Shown here in pieces: positions 27,651-37,245 of a DNA stretch of 64,000 bases. Every line of letters begins with the position of its first letter. Position 1 is the first letter of the stretch. The translations under genes and the position numbers were made by a program. Below the pieces are notes generated by a model that saw only the letters and a program-made list of their open reading frames with translations, did not search any database and had not been told where the DNA came from. This DNA comes from Sulfitobacter faviae (GTDB taxonomy: Bacteria; Pseudomonadota; Alphaproteobacteria; Rhodobacterales; Rhodobacteraceae), in NCBI RefSeq assembly GCF_029870955.1, contig NZ_PGFQ01000001.1:930001-994000 (forward strand). The letters run 5' to 3'.

Positions 27651-29261
27651 TTACTCCGCCTCTTTGGTCATGTTCCAAAACACCGGCACGGGCGATGGCA
27701 GCATGTTCTGGATCGTGTTCCGACGCGCCTGCGGGATCAGATATTCACCCATCATGATGTAGTTGACGTTATCCATGACGTGTTTCTGGATCTCGACGGC
27801 CACTTCCTTTTGCGCCTCGGGCCCTTCGGCCTTCATGAACTTCGCGCGCAGCTCTTCGACCTTGGGGTCATCGGGCCATCCGAACCACGCCTCGTCGCCA
27901 CGGCCACTGACCATCACATTGGTCAGCGGGTCCGAAATCTCGGGCACCATCCAGTTGGTGAAGAACATGTTCCAGCCGCCCTCAGAGACCGGGCTTTGCT
28001 GGGCGCGGCGCTGCACGACCGATTGCCAGTCCATCGACTGCATGTCGACTTCGAAACCCGCCTCGCGCAGGGCTTGGGCGGCCACCACCGGCTGGTTGAT
28101 CAGGCTGATCACATCCGTCGGCGCCATCAGCACGATGGGCGTGCCGTCATAGCCCGCCTCTTCGAGCAGGGCCTTGGCCTTTTCCGGATCCGCGCCGCCG
28201 GTCACGATCTCAGCATCCGCTTCGTCGCCCAAGGGTGTCGAACAGCCAAAGATCGCGCCGCAGACGTTGTAATAGGCCGGGTCGCCCTGCATCGTTTGCA
28301 GCATGGACTCTTGGTCCAGCGCCGCCATCGCCGCCTGACGCACCAGCTTGTTGTCAAAGGGCGGGTGCAGGTGGTTGGGCCGACCGATGGTGACATAGCC
28401 AAGGTCATCGCGGGTCTCGACCGTGACCTCGGGGCTGGCGTCGAGGATCGGCAGCAGGTCGATCTGTACCTGTTCGAGATAGTCAATTTCCCCCGCCGAA
28501 AGCGCGTTGATCGCGGTCAGCGCATCGGGCATCGTGGTCCAGACCACACGGTCGACATTGACCACCTTGCCACCCGCCATCCACGAGGCTTCCTCGTCAC
28601 GCGGGACGTAGTCGTCGAACTTCTCATAGGTGACGTTCACGCCGGGCTCGTATTCATCTTGGTTAAAGACGAAGGGGCCGGAGCCGATATATTCCGTGAT
28701 CGTCTCATCCGCCGAAGTTTCGGCCACCCGCTTGGGCATGATAAAAGGCGGCACCGCGGATTGTTTGGAGATCACCGACAAAAGCGGGCCAAAAGGCTCG
28801 GTCAGGGTCCAGACGACGGTCTTTTCGTCACTGGCCTCAAGGCTCTCGGTCACGTCAAAGATCAACTGCCCGCCGCCGTCACGCTTGCCCCAGCGTTTGA
28901 GCGAGGCCACGACATCTTCGCCAGTCACCGGCGCGCCGTCATGGAACATCAACCCATCGCGCAGCGTGAAAGTATAGACGAGCCCGTCATCCGAGACGTC
29001 CCAGCTGGCCATCTGGGGCTGCGGCTCAAAGTTTTCGTCCACGGCGGTCAGCACGTCATAGACCATATAACCGTGGTTGCGGGTGATATGCGCGGTGGTG
29101 ATGACCGGATCGAGAACCCGCAGGCCCGAGTGCATGACCGCCGTGATGGTCGTTTCGCCATCCTGCGCCGCCAGAGAGCCGGGTGCCAAAAGCGCCGTGG
29201 TCGCGGCAAAGGCGGCGGCAAGTCCGCGCGACTGTTTCAGTGCCGATCGTAGAGGTATCAT
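27651..29261 (-). CDS. Dipeptide-type ABC transporter periplasmic binding protein
   Basis: A 536-residue family 5 extracellular solute-binding protein (DppA/OppA type). It has an N-terminal signal peptide ending near ...APGSLAAQ and a body with typical landmarks (FTLRDGLMFHDGAPVTGEDVV as two shorter parts, then YIGSGPF). It would bind a peptide, opine or other amide in the periplasm. It lies just downstream of the M81 peptidase gene and starts the transporter gene set. Confidence 0.9.
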   Translation of the reverse strand: MIPLRSALKQSRGLAAAFAATTALLAPGSLAAQDGETTITAVMHSGLRVLDPVITTAHITRNHGYMVYDVLTAVDENFEPQPQMASWDVSDDGLVYTFTLRDGLMFHDGAPVTGEDVVASLKRWGKRDGGGQLIFDVTESLEASDEKTVVWTLTEPFGPLLSVISKQSAVPPFIMPKRVAETSADETITEYIGSGPFVFNQDEYEPGVNVTYEKFDDYVPRDEEASWMAGGKVVNVDRVVWTTMPDALTAINALSAGEIDYLEQVQIDLLPILDASPEVTVETRDDLGYVTIGRPNHLHPPFDNKLVRQAAMAALDQESMLQTMQGDPAYYNVCGAIFGCSTPLGDEADAEIVTGGADPEKAKALLEEAGYDGTPIVLMAPTDVISLINQPVVAAQALREAGFEVDMQSMDWQSVVQRRAQQSPVSEGGWNMFFTNWMVPEISDPLTNVMVSGRGDEAWFGWPDDPKVEELRAKFMKAEGPEAQKEVAVEIQKHVMDNVNYIMMGEYLIPQARRNTIQNMLPSPVPVFWNMTKEAE

Positions 29262-29294
29262 GTGGTTTTCCCTTGTTGAGTGATCTTTTGGTTT

Positions 29295-30869
29295 TTATTG
29301 GGCCAAGGCGGTCTTGCCGCCCTGGTCGGGTGGTGCGCTTTGGGCACCATTGGCCCCGAAACGGGGGCCATTCGGAGACAGCCGAAGCCCCGCGCGCAGG
29401 CGCGTGAAGGGCAGATCGGCTGGATTGAGGGGCATCGGCCCCGGCGCACAGGCGACAAGGATGTCGCGCGCGATGGGGGCAAAGTCAGCGCGGAAATGGG
29501 TAGAGCTTTTGACCACCAAGAGATCCATCTCTTCGGGTTGGATACCGACAAAGCGGAACATCTCGCGGTCGGCCATCTGGGCGATGCGGCTGGTCACGAC
29601 GACATGAACCCCGCCGATGCGCAGGCAGGCCGAGGGGCCAAGGTTCAGCGCCGTGCCGCCATAATAGGGGCCGGTCGCGCGCAGGGTTCCGTCGCAAAGA
29701 TGCTGGACCGTCGCCACCGTTTCAAACGGCGCGTCATCCGTGATGTCGGCATGTCCGCCAAGACGCAGGTTAACCTCGGCATCGACCCCGGCCTGATGCG
29801 CCGCCTCGGCGGCGGCGGGGTCGACGATCAACCCGATGGCCGCATTCTGGGCCTCGGCCTTGACGAGCGCGCGCAACATGCCCGTGGTGGCCGACACGCC
29901 GCCCGCGCCGGGGTTGTCTTGGGTGTCGGCGATGACCACAGGCCCACGCCCCGGCCCGGCGGCACGCGACAGGGCCTCGGCCACCGCCCTGTCGGGATCA
30001 TAGGCCTCATTCTCCAAGAAGGCGGGCGATGCCGCCTCATAGGCTGCGGCAAGCCTGTCGGCGGCGGCGTCCGCTGCGGTCTGCGTCTCGCCATAGGCAA
30101 CAGCCACGGGGCCGCAGTCGGGAATATCCGCCGCCGGGAAACCCATGAACAGGCTGGCCGAGATCGCCCCCGCGGCTTCACAGGCGGCGACCCCCTCATA
30201 AAGTTCACGCCCCGGCGACATTTCGGTCGATTGAAACGGGATCGGCACCAAATATGACATCTGGCGAAAGGCTTTGGCCGGGCGTTGGCCGGTCGTCATG
30301 ATCCGGTCGAGTTGGCGGGCCGCGGCAGCGCCGGTATCGGCCATGTCCACATGCGGATAGGTGCGAAAACCGACGAGCACATCGACATTCGCAACGAAAT
30401 CTTCAGAGATATTGCCGTGCAGATCAAGTGCCGTGGCGATGGGCACATCCGGCCCCACGACCGCACGCAGACGGCGGACAAGCTCCCCTTCCCCGTCATC
30501 GAGATGCTCCGCCACCATAGCGCCGTGCAGGTCCAGAAAGACCCCGTCAAGCGGCCCGGCTTGCCGAATGCCTTCGATGATCTCGCCCGCAATCGTCTCA
30601 TAGGCGTCGCGGCTCACATGGGCCGAGGGGATCGCCCCCGCCCAGAGGATCGGAACGATATCCCAGCCCTGCGCTTGGCCCACCCGCAGCGCACCCGCCA
30701 TGCCAAGGTTGACCTCTTCGAAGGCGGGCAACATCGCCGCACCGCGCACCATGGGGACATAGCCGCCGCCCAGCTGGAAAGCCTGCATATCCGCCGGATT
30801 GGGGGCGAATGTGTTTGTCTCGTGCAGAAAGCCCGCAACAGCCACGCGCATTCCAGAACCACTTTCCAA
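29295..30869 (-). CDS. M81-family (MlrC/microcystinase-like) metallopeptidase
   Basis: A protein of about 524 residues of the MlrC family, named for the enzyme that finishes degradation of the cyclic peptide microcystin. FLHETNTFAPN near the start, DLHGAM, DLHGNIS and TQDNPGAGG are typical metal-binding and family motifs. AAGGAG at 30876-30881 sits 6 bases before a TTG at 30869, which is therefore the likely start; the ATG at 30851 is the alternative and gives 518 residues. It is the first gene of the peptide ABC operon and divergent from IclR. M81 members are widespread, and microcystin is not implied as the substrate. Confidence 0.87.
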   Translation of the reverse strand: MESGSGMRVAVAGFLHETNTFAPNPADMQAFQLGGGYVPMVRGAAMLPAFEEVNLGMAGALRVGQAQGWDIVPILWAGAIPSAHVSRDAYETIAGEIIEGIRQAGPLDGVFLDLHGAMVAEHLDDGEGELVRRLRAVVGPDVPIATALDLHGNISEDFVANVDVLVGFRTYPHVDMADTGAAAARQLDRIMTTGQRPAKAFRQMSYLVPIPFQSTEMSPGRELYEGVAACEAAGAISASLFMGFPAADIPDCGPVAVAYGETQTAADAAADRLAAAYEAASPAFLENEAYDPDRAVAEALSRAAGPGRGPVVIADTQDNPGAGGVSATTGMLRALVKAEAQNAAIGLIVDPAAAEAAHQAGVDAEVNLRLGGHADITDDAPFETVATVQHLCDGTLRATGPYYGGTALNLGPSACLRIGGVHVVVTSRIAQMADREMFRFVGIQPEEMDLLVVKSSTHFRADFAPIARDILVACAPGPMPLNPADLPFTRLRAGLRLSPNGPRFGANGAQSAPPDQGGKTALAQ

Positions 30870-30920
30870 ACCTGTCTCCTTCGCCTTCTCGGCCCCGTCA
30901 TCCGCGGGCCACGCCCATTG

Positions 30921-30939
30921 TGTATCGCATTGCAATACA
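30921..30939. promoter_or_regulatory. Candidate IclR operator
   Basis: TGTATCGCATTGCAATACA is a 19-base near-palindrome (three arm bases do not pair, including the centre) in the divergent region between the M81 operon and the IclR gene. Its position and size fit an IclR-family site controlling both directions. Confidence 0.5.
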
Positions 30940-30998
30940 GCTATAGTGCACAGCAAGCGTAAGCGGCGCTTTAACGATTCGTCAACTACAGGCCATTT

Positions 30999-31805
30999 AT
31001 GAGTAGATTTTTCCGTGAAGACGCCCCGCAGGCGGCGCAGAATCAGGCAGAGGACGACCGTTTGTTCGTCCGGGCGGCAGATCGCGCAATGCAGGTGCTG
31101 GGCGCCTTTCACAACGCGACCGGGCCGATGACCCTTTCCGACATCGCCAAGACCGCAGGCATCGACCGATCCGCGGCACAACGGCTGGTCCATACGCTCA
31201 CCAAACTCGGCTATATCCGGCGCAGCGGGGATGATCGCGGATACCTGCCCGGCATCCGACTGCTCGATCACACGCTCGATCTGCTACGGCTCGACCCCGT
31301 GGTGCAGAAAGCCACGCCGGTCCTGCTGGAACTGCGCAAATCCCTGCGCGAACGGGTCGATCTCAGCCTCTATGACGAGACGCGCCTGATCTATGCCCTG
31401 CGCATGCAAAGCAAACGCGAGACCTTTTTCGCCACCCTCGTGGGCCATAGCGTGCCGACCTTTTGCACCGCGGGCGGGCGTGCCGCGCTGGCACAGCTTA
31501 CCGATGATGCGGCGCGCGAAATTCTCACCCGCGCGCCCTTGCACCCTTTCACCGCCAGCACCAAGACCGACCCCGAAGCGATCATGGCCGAGCTTAGCAT
31601 CGCCCGCGAAAACCGATTTGCCGTGGTCTGCGATGAATATGCCTTGGGCGAGGTCGCGGTGGGCGTCGCCATCACCGACCGGAACGGCGCGCCTCTCAGC
31701 GCGATACATCTCGCAGGCTCCCTCTCGGAATACACGCCGGAGGAATTTGTCGCCAAGGCTGCCCCCCTCGCCATAGAGGCCGCCAGTGCCATCATGGCCG
31801 GGTGA
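30999..31805 (+). CDS. IclR-family transcriptional regulator
   Basis: A 268-residue regulator. The N-terminal winged helix (SDIAKTAGIDRSAAQRLVHT, about residues 48-67) is followed by the IclR effector domain (SLYDETRLIYALRM, VPTFCTAGGRAALA, AVGVAITDRNGAPLSAIH). It is divergent from the M81/ABC operon and followed by an amidase on its own strand, so it probably governs both for one substrate class. Confidence 0.9.
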   Translation: MSRFFREDAPQAAQNQAEDDRLFVRAADRAMQVLGAFHNATGPMTLSDIAKTAGIDRSAAQRLVHTLTKLGYIRRSGDDRGYLPGIRLLDHTLDLLRLDPVVQKATPVLLELRKSLRERVDLSLYDETRLIYALRMQSKRETFFATLVGHSVPTFCTAGGRAALAQLTDDAAREILTRAPLHPFTASTKTDPEAIMAELSIARENRFAVVCDEYALGEVAVGVAITDRNGAPLSAIHLAGSLSEYTPEEFVAKAAPLAIEAASAIMAG

Positions 31806-31859
31806 CCGCCCAAAGCCTCGAATATAGCCACCCCCGCCTTCGGCAAAGGGTTTCGCCGC

Positions 31860-31883
31860 GAATTTACTTGCGTTGCTAAATTC
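31860..31883. promoter_or_regulatory. Inverted repeat upstream of amidase
   Basis: GAATTTA (31860-31866) and TAAATTC (31877-31883) are perfect 7-base arms with a 10-base spacer, about 70-90 bases upstream of the amidase start. It is a possible operator; there is no other support. Confidence 0.3.
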
Positions 31884-31951
31884 TTTCTCCGAAGTTCGCG
31901 ACATCAGGGCGCGGATGCGGCTTTGAAAACGACTGAACGAAAGGAACCGGA

Positions 31952-33370
31952 ATGACCGACAGTAAACCGCTTTGGCAATGGGACGCGCAGGAAATCGCAA
32001 CCGCGACCCGCGCAGGAAAACTCTCGGCGGTTGAAGCGACCGAGGCGGCGATTGCCCGCATGGAAGAGGTCAATCCGGCTTTGAACGCGGTGGTCGAGAG
32101 CCTCGCCGATGAGGCCCGCGCCGAGGCTGCCGCCCTCGACAAAAGCGACGCGCCCAAAGGGCCGCTGCATGGTGTTCCGGTCACGATCAAGATCAACGTC
32201 GACCAAAAGGGCCATGCTACAAGCAACGGCGTGCCCGCCTTCAAAGACATCATCGCGCCCGAGGATGCGCCGGTGGTGCGCAACCTCAAACAGGCGGGCG
32301 CCATCGTCATCGGGCGCACCAACACGCCGGAGTTTTCCTTTCGCGCCGATACCGACAACCCGCTTTATGGGCGCACCCATAACCCGTGGGGGCAGCACCT
32401 TTCGGCGGGCGGCTCCTCCGGTGGGGCGGGGGCGGCTGTCATGGCCGGGATCGGCGCGCTGGCTCATGGCAACGACATCGGCGGCTCGCTGCGTTTCCCG
32501 GCCTCGGCCAATGGCGCGGTGACGGTCAAGCCGGGCCTAGGCCGGGTACCCGCCTACAACCCCAGCCAAAAGGCCGAACGCGGTCTCTTGGCGCAATCCA
32601 TGTCGGTGCAGGGGCTGATCGTGCGCAAGGCGGCGGACCTGCATCTGTCGATGCCCAGCCTGATCGCCGCAGATGCGCGCGACCCTTTCCATGTGCCGCT
32701 GCCCTGGCGCGGCGACGCCATCGAAGGCCCGATCCGCGTGGCCTTCACCCGCGATGATTTCGGCTTTGGCTTGCACCCGGATGTGGCCACCGCGCTCGAC
32801 AAAGCCGCCTCTGCCCTGTCCAACGCAGGCTACGCCGTCGAAGAGGTGGAACCGCCCCTTGCCTATGAAGCTGGCAAAAACGGCTATCGCGCCCTGATGG
32901 GCGAAGTCGAAGCGCTGATGGGCGAGGACATCCGTACCCATGGCTCCGACGATCTGAAGGCGATCTTTGAGGATTACTACGCCGAATACCCGCCCTTCAA
33001 AGGCACCGAACAGCTTGCCATGCTGGCCAAACGCACCCATTACGCGCGCGAATGGTCGCTGTTTCTTGAGGACTACCCCCTCGTGCTGACCCCCTTCATG
33101 TTCGCCCCCTTCTTCGCCGCCGGGCGCGACACCGAAGGCCCTGAGGGCGTGCGCGAAGTCTTGGGCAAGGGGCTTTGGTCTTTCGTGATGAACTTCACCG
33201 GCCTGCCTGCGGGCAACATTCCCACGCATATCGCGGAACTGCCCCAAGGCCCGCAGCCCATCGGCGTGCAAATCGCAGGCCGCCGCTGGCGCGAGGACCT
33301 GATCGTTGACGCGATGGCGGCGATCGAAGGTGAGATTGCCCCGGTTTGCACGCGATTGTGGGGGGCGTGA
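31952..33370 (+). CDS. Amidase (amidase-signature family)
   Basis: A 472-residue amidase-signature enzyme. The triad contexts are PVTIKINVDQ (lysine), AGGSSGGAGAAV (cis-serine) and GNDIGGSLRFPA (nucleophile). It hydrolyses amides, releasing ammonia. A GGAA-type ribosome site precedes the ATG. It lies 146 bases after IclR on the same strand and opposite the peptide ABC/M20/M81 operon, suggesting that all serve one nitrogen-rich substrate. It is not closely similar in detail to the amidase at 14839. Confidence 0.87.
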   Translation: MTDSKPLWQWDAQEIATATRAGKLSAVEATEAAIARMEEVNPALNAVVESLADEARAEAAALDKSDAPKGPLHGVPVTIKINVDQKGHATSNGVPAFKDIIAPEDAPVVRNLKQAGAIVIGRTNTPEFSFRADTDNPLYGRTHNPWGQHLSAGGSSGGAGAAVMAGIGALAHGNDIGGSLRFPASANGAVTVKPGLGRVPAYNPSQKAERGLLAQSMSVQGLIVRKAADLHLSMPSLIAADARDPFHVPLPWRGDAIEGPIRVAFTRDDFGFGLHPDVATALDKAASALSNAGYAVEEVEPPLAYEAGKNGYRALMGEVEALMGEDIRTHGSDDLKAIFEDYYAEYPPFKGTEQLAMLAKRTHYAREWSLFLEDYPLVLTPFMFAPFFAAGRDTEGPEGVREVLGKGLWSFVMNFTGLPAGNIPTHIAELPQGPQPIGVQIAGRRWREDLIVDAMAAIEGEIAPVCTRLWGA

Positions 33371-33496
33371 AGTAGCCTCAAAGCGTGCCGCCGATGGCCC
33401 GTATCTACTGTGAGGCTGGCCATTTTCTAGGGCCAGCTCAAGCGCCTCCCGACTTCTTGCGGCGGCGAAATCCGCTTTAGAGTTCACGAAATGGCA

Positions 33497-33522
33497 AAGG
33501 CGAGGGGCCACCCCCTCGCCTT
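33497..33522. terminator. Bidirectional terminator between amidase and agcS
   Basis: An 11-bp perfect stem (33497-33507 with 33512-33522), loop CCAC, extended by three more pairs around one bulged base. It lies between two convergent genes, with T-rich sequence on the agcS side. Confidence 0.7.
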
Positions 33523-33531
33523 GCCTTGCGT

Positions 33532-34986
33532 TCAGTCAGGCTTGGCGCCTTCCGTTTCACGGGCAACATTGCTGTTCCAGATCGTGTGATCGACGCCATC
33601 GCCAAGCTCGGCATATTCGGCGATCCTGAACATCGGCTCTTTCCCCGCCTTGCGCTGCGCGAAATAGTCCCGCGTGAGTTTGGCGACGGTCTTGGACAGG
33701 ATCAGGATGGCGATCAGGTTGACCGTCGCCATCAGCGCCATGGAGGCATCGGCGAAGTTGAACACGGTCGTGACCGCCTGCAACGAGCCCCAGACCACCA
33801 TCGCGATCACAAGCGCCTTTAGCACGAGAAGCGGGATACGCTTGCCCATCCCAAGGAACTCCATCGCGTTCTCGGCATAGGAATAATTCCCGATGATCGA
33901 GGTAAAGGCGAAGAACAGGATGGCGATCCCGATGAAGATCGGACCGAATGCGCCGATATGCTGTTCCAAAGCGATCTGCGTCAGCGCCATGCCGGTCGCC
34001 GCACCTTCGGAATAGTCGACCACGCCCGACAGCAAGATCATCAGCGCCGTGGCCGTGCAGATCACCAGCGTATCTATAAAGACGCCAAGCCCCTGCACCA
34101 GCCCTTGACTGGACGGATGGTGCGGATCGGGCACCGCGACGGCGGCGATGTTCGGGGCCGAGCCCATGCCCGCCTCATTCGAGAACAGACCGCGCTTCAC
34201 ACCGTTGAGCAGGGCCACCATGAAGCCCCCCGTAAAGCCGCCTGCCGCCGCTTCGAAACCAAAGGCCGATTTGACGATCAAGGCCAGCATGGCGGGCACA
34301 TCGGCGATGTTCAAAACCACGACGAGCAGCGCCACGACGATATAGAGCCCGGCCATAGCGGGAACGATCTTTTCCGCGACCCGCGCGATGGATTTGATCC
34401 CGCCGAAGATGACGATGCCCGCAAAACCGCCGACGACAAGGCCGGTGACGAGTTTGGGAATGGCAAAGGCTTCCTCCATCGCGACGGAGATCGAGTTTGC
34501 CTGTACCGCCGAGAAGATCAGGCCGAAGCTGATGATAAGGCAGACCGAAAAGACATAGCCCATGGCGTTCGACCCGATGCCCCGGGACATGTAGAAAGCC
34601 GGCCCGCCACGGTATTGCCCATCCGCGTTCCGAACCTTGTAAAGCTGCGCCAAGGTCGATTCCGCATAGGCCGTCGCCATGCCGACGAGCGCCACAACCC
34701 ACATCCAGAACACAGCCCCCGGCCCACCGAGGTAGATCGCCACAGCCACCCCAGCGAGGTTGCCCGTACCGACCCGGCTGGCGAGAGAGATCGTCAGCGC
34801 CTGAAATGGTGAAATGCCCGCGGCGGAAGTGTCACGCGAGGATCTGACCACGCGAAAGAATTCGGCGAAATGCCGGAATTGCAGGAACCCAGTGCGCCAA
34901 GTGAAGTAAAGCCCGACAGCCAGCAGGCCATATACGAGGACGTAGCCCCATAAGACGGTGTTCAGGAAATCGACGATTGCGGTCAT
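33532..34986 (-). CDS. Sodium:alanine/glycine symporter (AgcS family)
   Basis: A 484-residue inner-membrane symporter with about ten membrane segments. QALTISLASRVGTGNLAGVA and the GGPGAVFWMWVVALVGMAT region (about residue 100) are family landmarks, as is SNEAGMGSAPNIAA. The start at 34986 (MTAIVDFLN) follows AGGGGGACAAG at good spacing; a longer frame has no such site. It imports alanine, glycine or similar amino acids with sodium. Confidence 0.92.
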   Translation of the reverse strand: MTAIVDFLNTVLWGYVLVYGLLAVGLYFTWRTGFLQFRHFAEFFRVVRSSRDTSAAGISPFQALTISLASRVGTGNLAGVAVAIYLGGPGAVFWMWVVALVGMATAYAESTLAQLYKVRNADGQYRGGPAFYMSRGIGSNAMGYVFSVCLIISFGLIFSAVQANSISVAMEEAFAIPKLVTGLVVGGFAGIVIFGGIKSIARVAEKIVPAMAGLYIVVALLVVVLNIADVPAMLALIVKSAFGFEAAAGGFTGGFMVALLNGVKRGLFSNEAGMGSAPNIAAVAVPDPHHPSSQGLVQGLGVFIDTLVICTATALMILLSGVVDYSEGAATGMALTQIALEQHIGAFGPIFIGIAILFFAFTSIIGNYSYAENAMEFLGMGKRIPLLVLKALVIAMVVWGSLQAVTTVFNFADASMALMATVNLIAILILSKTVAKLTRDYFAQRKAGKEPMFRIAEYAELGDGVDHTIWNSNVARETEGAKPD

Positions 34987-35153
34987 ATTCTTGTCCCCCT
35001 CGTTTGCATGTTCAACAACTAACGCGTCGGCAGACAAGGGAAAGCTTTAAACCGAAATGAAAACGCCCGGCGGGCGTCAGTGATGGGCTTCGCAAAATAT
35101 GCGCACCGCCGAGCGAATGTATGGTATTAACCTGCTACGCGATCAGATGAAGA

Positions 35154-36077
35154 ATGACGCAGGCCGCGCATGGCCCGCGCGAGACTGCGACTCAGTTCTT
35201 TCACGATCCGTTGGTGACCGGGACCGCCGACATTCAGGAACTGTCAAAGACCCATGAGATCGTCTCCCGTTCGAAGACCGAGCTGTGGCATCGCATCCTG
35301 ACACATTATCTGCCGCTCTACTTCCCCGAGGCCGAACGATTTCACCGGAATTCGAGAACCGACTGGTTCCTGGCTTTCCTCGAGAAGTATTCAACCCCGC
35401 ATATGATCACGGCGATGAGCCGGGAGGCATTCATTGCCGATGCATGGAAAGTGGTTGGACGCAAAGTGTCCAAAGAGCGTTTGCTTTCAGATATTTATGC
35501 CACGGCCGTTGGCTCGGTGGGCTTGCCAGTTCAGCCGGATTCTGACGCTGTCCGCATGTTCCGCTTGGTGTTGGCTGAAGGCAGAAGCCTGATCCGACAG
35601 CGCGATATCATTGAGGCGCGGGCCGTCGAATTACTTTCGGACCTCCCCGATTATCAGCTGCTGACAACCATTCCCGGGATCGGCCCGATCAACGCCATGA
35701 CCATCCTGGCCGAGGCCGGTGACCTGCGTCGTTTTCGCCATCACCGGCGGTTTCTGAAGTTCTGCGGCATGGACCTTGCCACCGTGCAGTCGGGCATGTT
35801 CCGCGGCCAGAGCCGGATCTCGAAGTACGGCAATGCCCGGTTGCGCCGCACGCTCTGGATGACCGGCCAGACCGCAGTACTGAAGCGGACCAACAGCTTC
35901 CGCGACAAGTTCGAGCGCTACATCTCCAAAGACCGTCACAATGCCCATCTGCGTCGCAAGGCCTACACCGCAATCGCAGCAAAGATGGCGCGCACCGTAC
36001 ACGCCGTGGTCAAACACGGCGCACCCTATCGCCCCTTCTTCGAGGGGGTGAGCCCAGGCGGAAGGACCTCTCTCTGA
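35154..36077 (+). pseudogene. IS110-family transposase, N-terminally truncated
   Basis: A 307-residue frame. The C-terminal Transposase_20 domain is clear (LTTIPGIGPINAMTILAEAG, RGQSRISKYGNARLRRTLWM). The N-terminal RuvC-like DEDD domain, which would add roughly 100 residues, is missing, and a stop codon at 35148 lies just upstream in frame. An IS110-like stretch (MKNDAG, about 35146-35163) is in another frame, so a frameshift or rearrangement lies near 35162. It is probably inactive. Confidence 0.8.
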
Positions 36078-36243
36078 TGAGCCGTGGAGGCAGTGTGCTG
36101 ACCTCGTAGATAATGTTTGGGCCTTCTGCTTGGGAAATGGGATCTCGTATTAAGGACGGTGAGGGCCGCCATCGCGCGTACCCTGTGTTTGCTATGGAAG
36201 AGATCATTTCTTGACGGCAGAGCCCGTCTGGGCAAGGATTGTA

Positions 36244-36267
36244 GGGCATCCGGTTTGCCGGATGCCC
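36244..36267. repeat. REP-like palindrome beside IS110 remnant
   Basis: A perfect 10-bp stem (GGGCATCCGG with CCGGATGCCC) around TTTG. It lies about 170 bases after the truncated IS110 transposase. IS110-group elements often insert at palindromic repeats of this type, so it may mark the old insertion site or element end. Confidence 0.45.
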
Positions 36268-36281
36268 CATGACCTGCTGAC

Positions 36282-36908
36282 CTAAACAGCCGGAAGTTCC
36301 CGACATAGGACGTTGTCGCAGACTATGCATCCGGGTTTACCGTAGATCCGCACCAGCGCATCCAGCTCACGCGCAACACGCGCGCCCGAGATGCTGGTGT
36401 CAGCAATCAGGCACAGGTTTTCGCGGCTGCAATCGTCTATCACTGCCAGGATGCGGAATTTCCGGGATGGGCCGAAGCTGTCAGCCAGGAAGTCCAGAGA
36501 CCAGCGCGCATTGGGGTACGCAGCCTCCGGCATCGGGGAGCGCGTTCCACGAGCCCGCTTGCGGCCGCGCCGCCGCTTCACTGACAACCCTTCTTCCCGG
36601 TAGAGCCGATACAGTTTCTTGCGGTTCATTCTCATGCCCTTGCTCTCAAGCAACACGCCAATCCGGCGGTAGCCGAACCGGCGCCGCTTTCCGGCGATCT
36701 CCTGCATCTCCTTGCGGATCTCAGGGCAGTCCGGCGGGCGTTCGCGCCGGACTGTCTTTGGGTCGACACCGACAAGCGCCGTCAGATACCTCGCGATCTC
36801 CTCAATCTCGCACGGCAGGTCTCGCTCATGCAGAACCGTGCCTTTGCCGTCGACAACACAAATCGCGCAGGACCGCAGCGACACATCCAAACCAGCATAA
36901 TATTCCAT
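36282..36908 (-). pseudogene. Chimeric transposase: IS110 N-terminus fused to IS3 OrfB fragment
   Basis: A 208-residue frame made of two unrelated pieces. Residues 1 to about 54 (MEYYAGLDVSLRSCAICVVD onward) are the start of an IS110-type transposase with its first catalytic aspartate. From about residue 57 (RPPDCPEIRKEMQEIAGKRR onward) it is an IS3-family OrfB, with the DDE domain entering at WSLDFLADSFG and stopping at CIVCDN. The third catalytic residue is lost, and the last nine residues are foreign. It is the scar of an IS3 element landing in an IS110 and being cut again. It cannot be an active transposase. Confidence 0.82.
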
Positions 36909-37245
36909 TCGAAATCCCCCTTGTTCACAGTTTCCCAGTGATCCTATCGGGAACTCGACCTCAGTTCAGGGCCAGTCCAATTACGCATGCTTTGGGCCGC
37001 TCCTAGCGGCGCGGCCTATGCAGCAGTGGCGAAGAACTCTGCACCTCAATTGGTCAGCAAGCGCTCAACCTGTCTTTTGCTGCTAAGATCACTAAGGTCC
37101 GCTTTCCCGGCCTTCACCCACCGGCAATACTACAAGATGGATGAATGGGCGATTCAGTGGCGCTTCGCCGCTACGCTCTGCCCCGAGACAGTGGTAGGTC
37201 AGACCGAAAGCAGTGCCCCCCCGCCTTCAAGCGGGGAGCGCAAAA
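36909..37245. other. Noncoding gap with IS debris
   Basis: There is no convincing gene. The part next to 36908 looks like the upstream region of an IS110 transposase (AAGGGGGATT before the start). A short hairpin with CCCCGC/GCGGGG arms (about 37217-37234) lies just beyond the dctM stop at 37246 and may help end that transcript. The remainder matches nothing recognised. Confidence 0.5.

Noticed and set aside
29295..31271. A longer 658-codon form of the M81 gene starting at 31271
   Set aside because: It would run through the IclR gene on the other strand and the shared promoter region; the M81 fold begins at the FLHETNTF segment near 30851.
36467..37006. Plus-strand frame of 179 codons over the chimeric transposase
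   Set aside because: Antisense to clear IS110 and IS3 coding sequence; no domain features.
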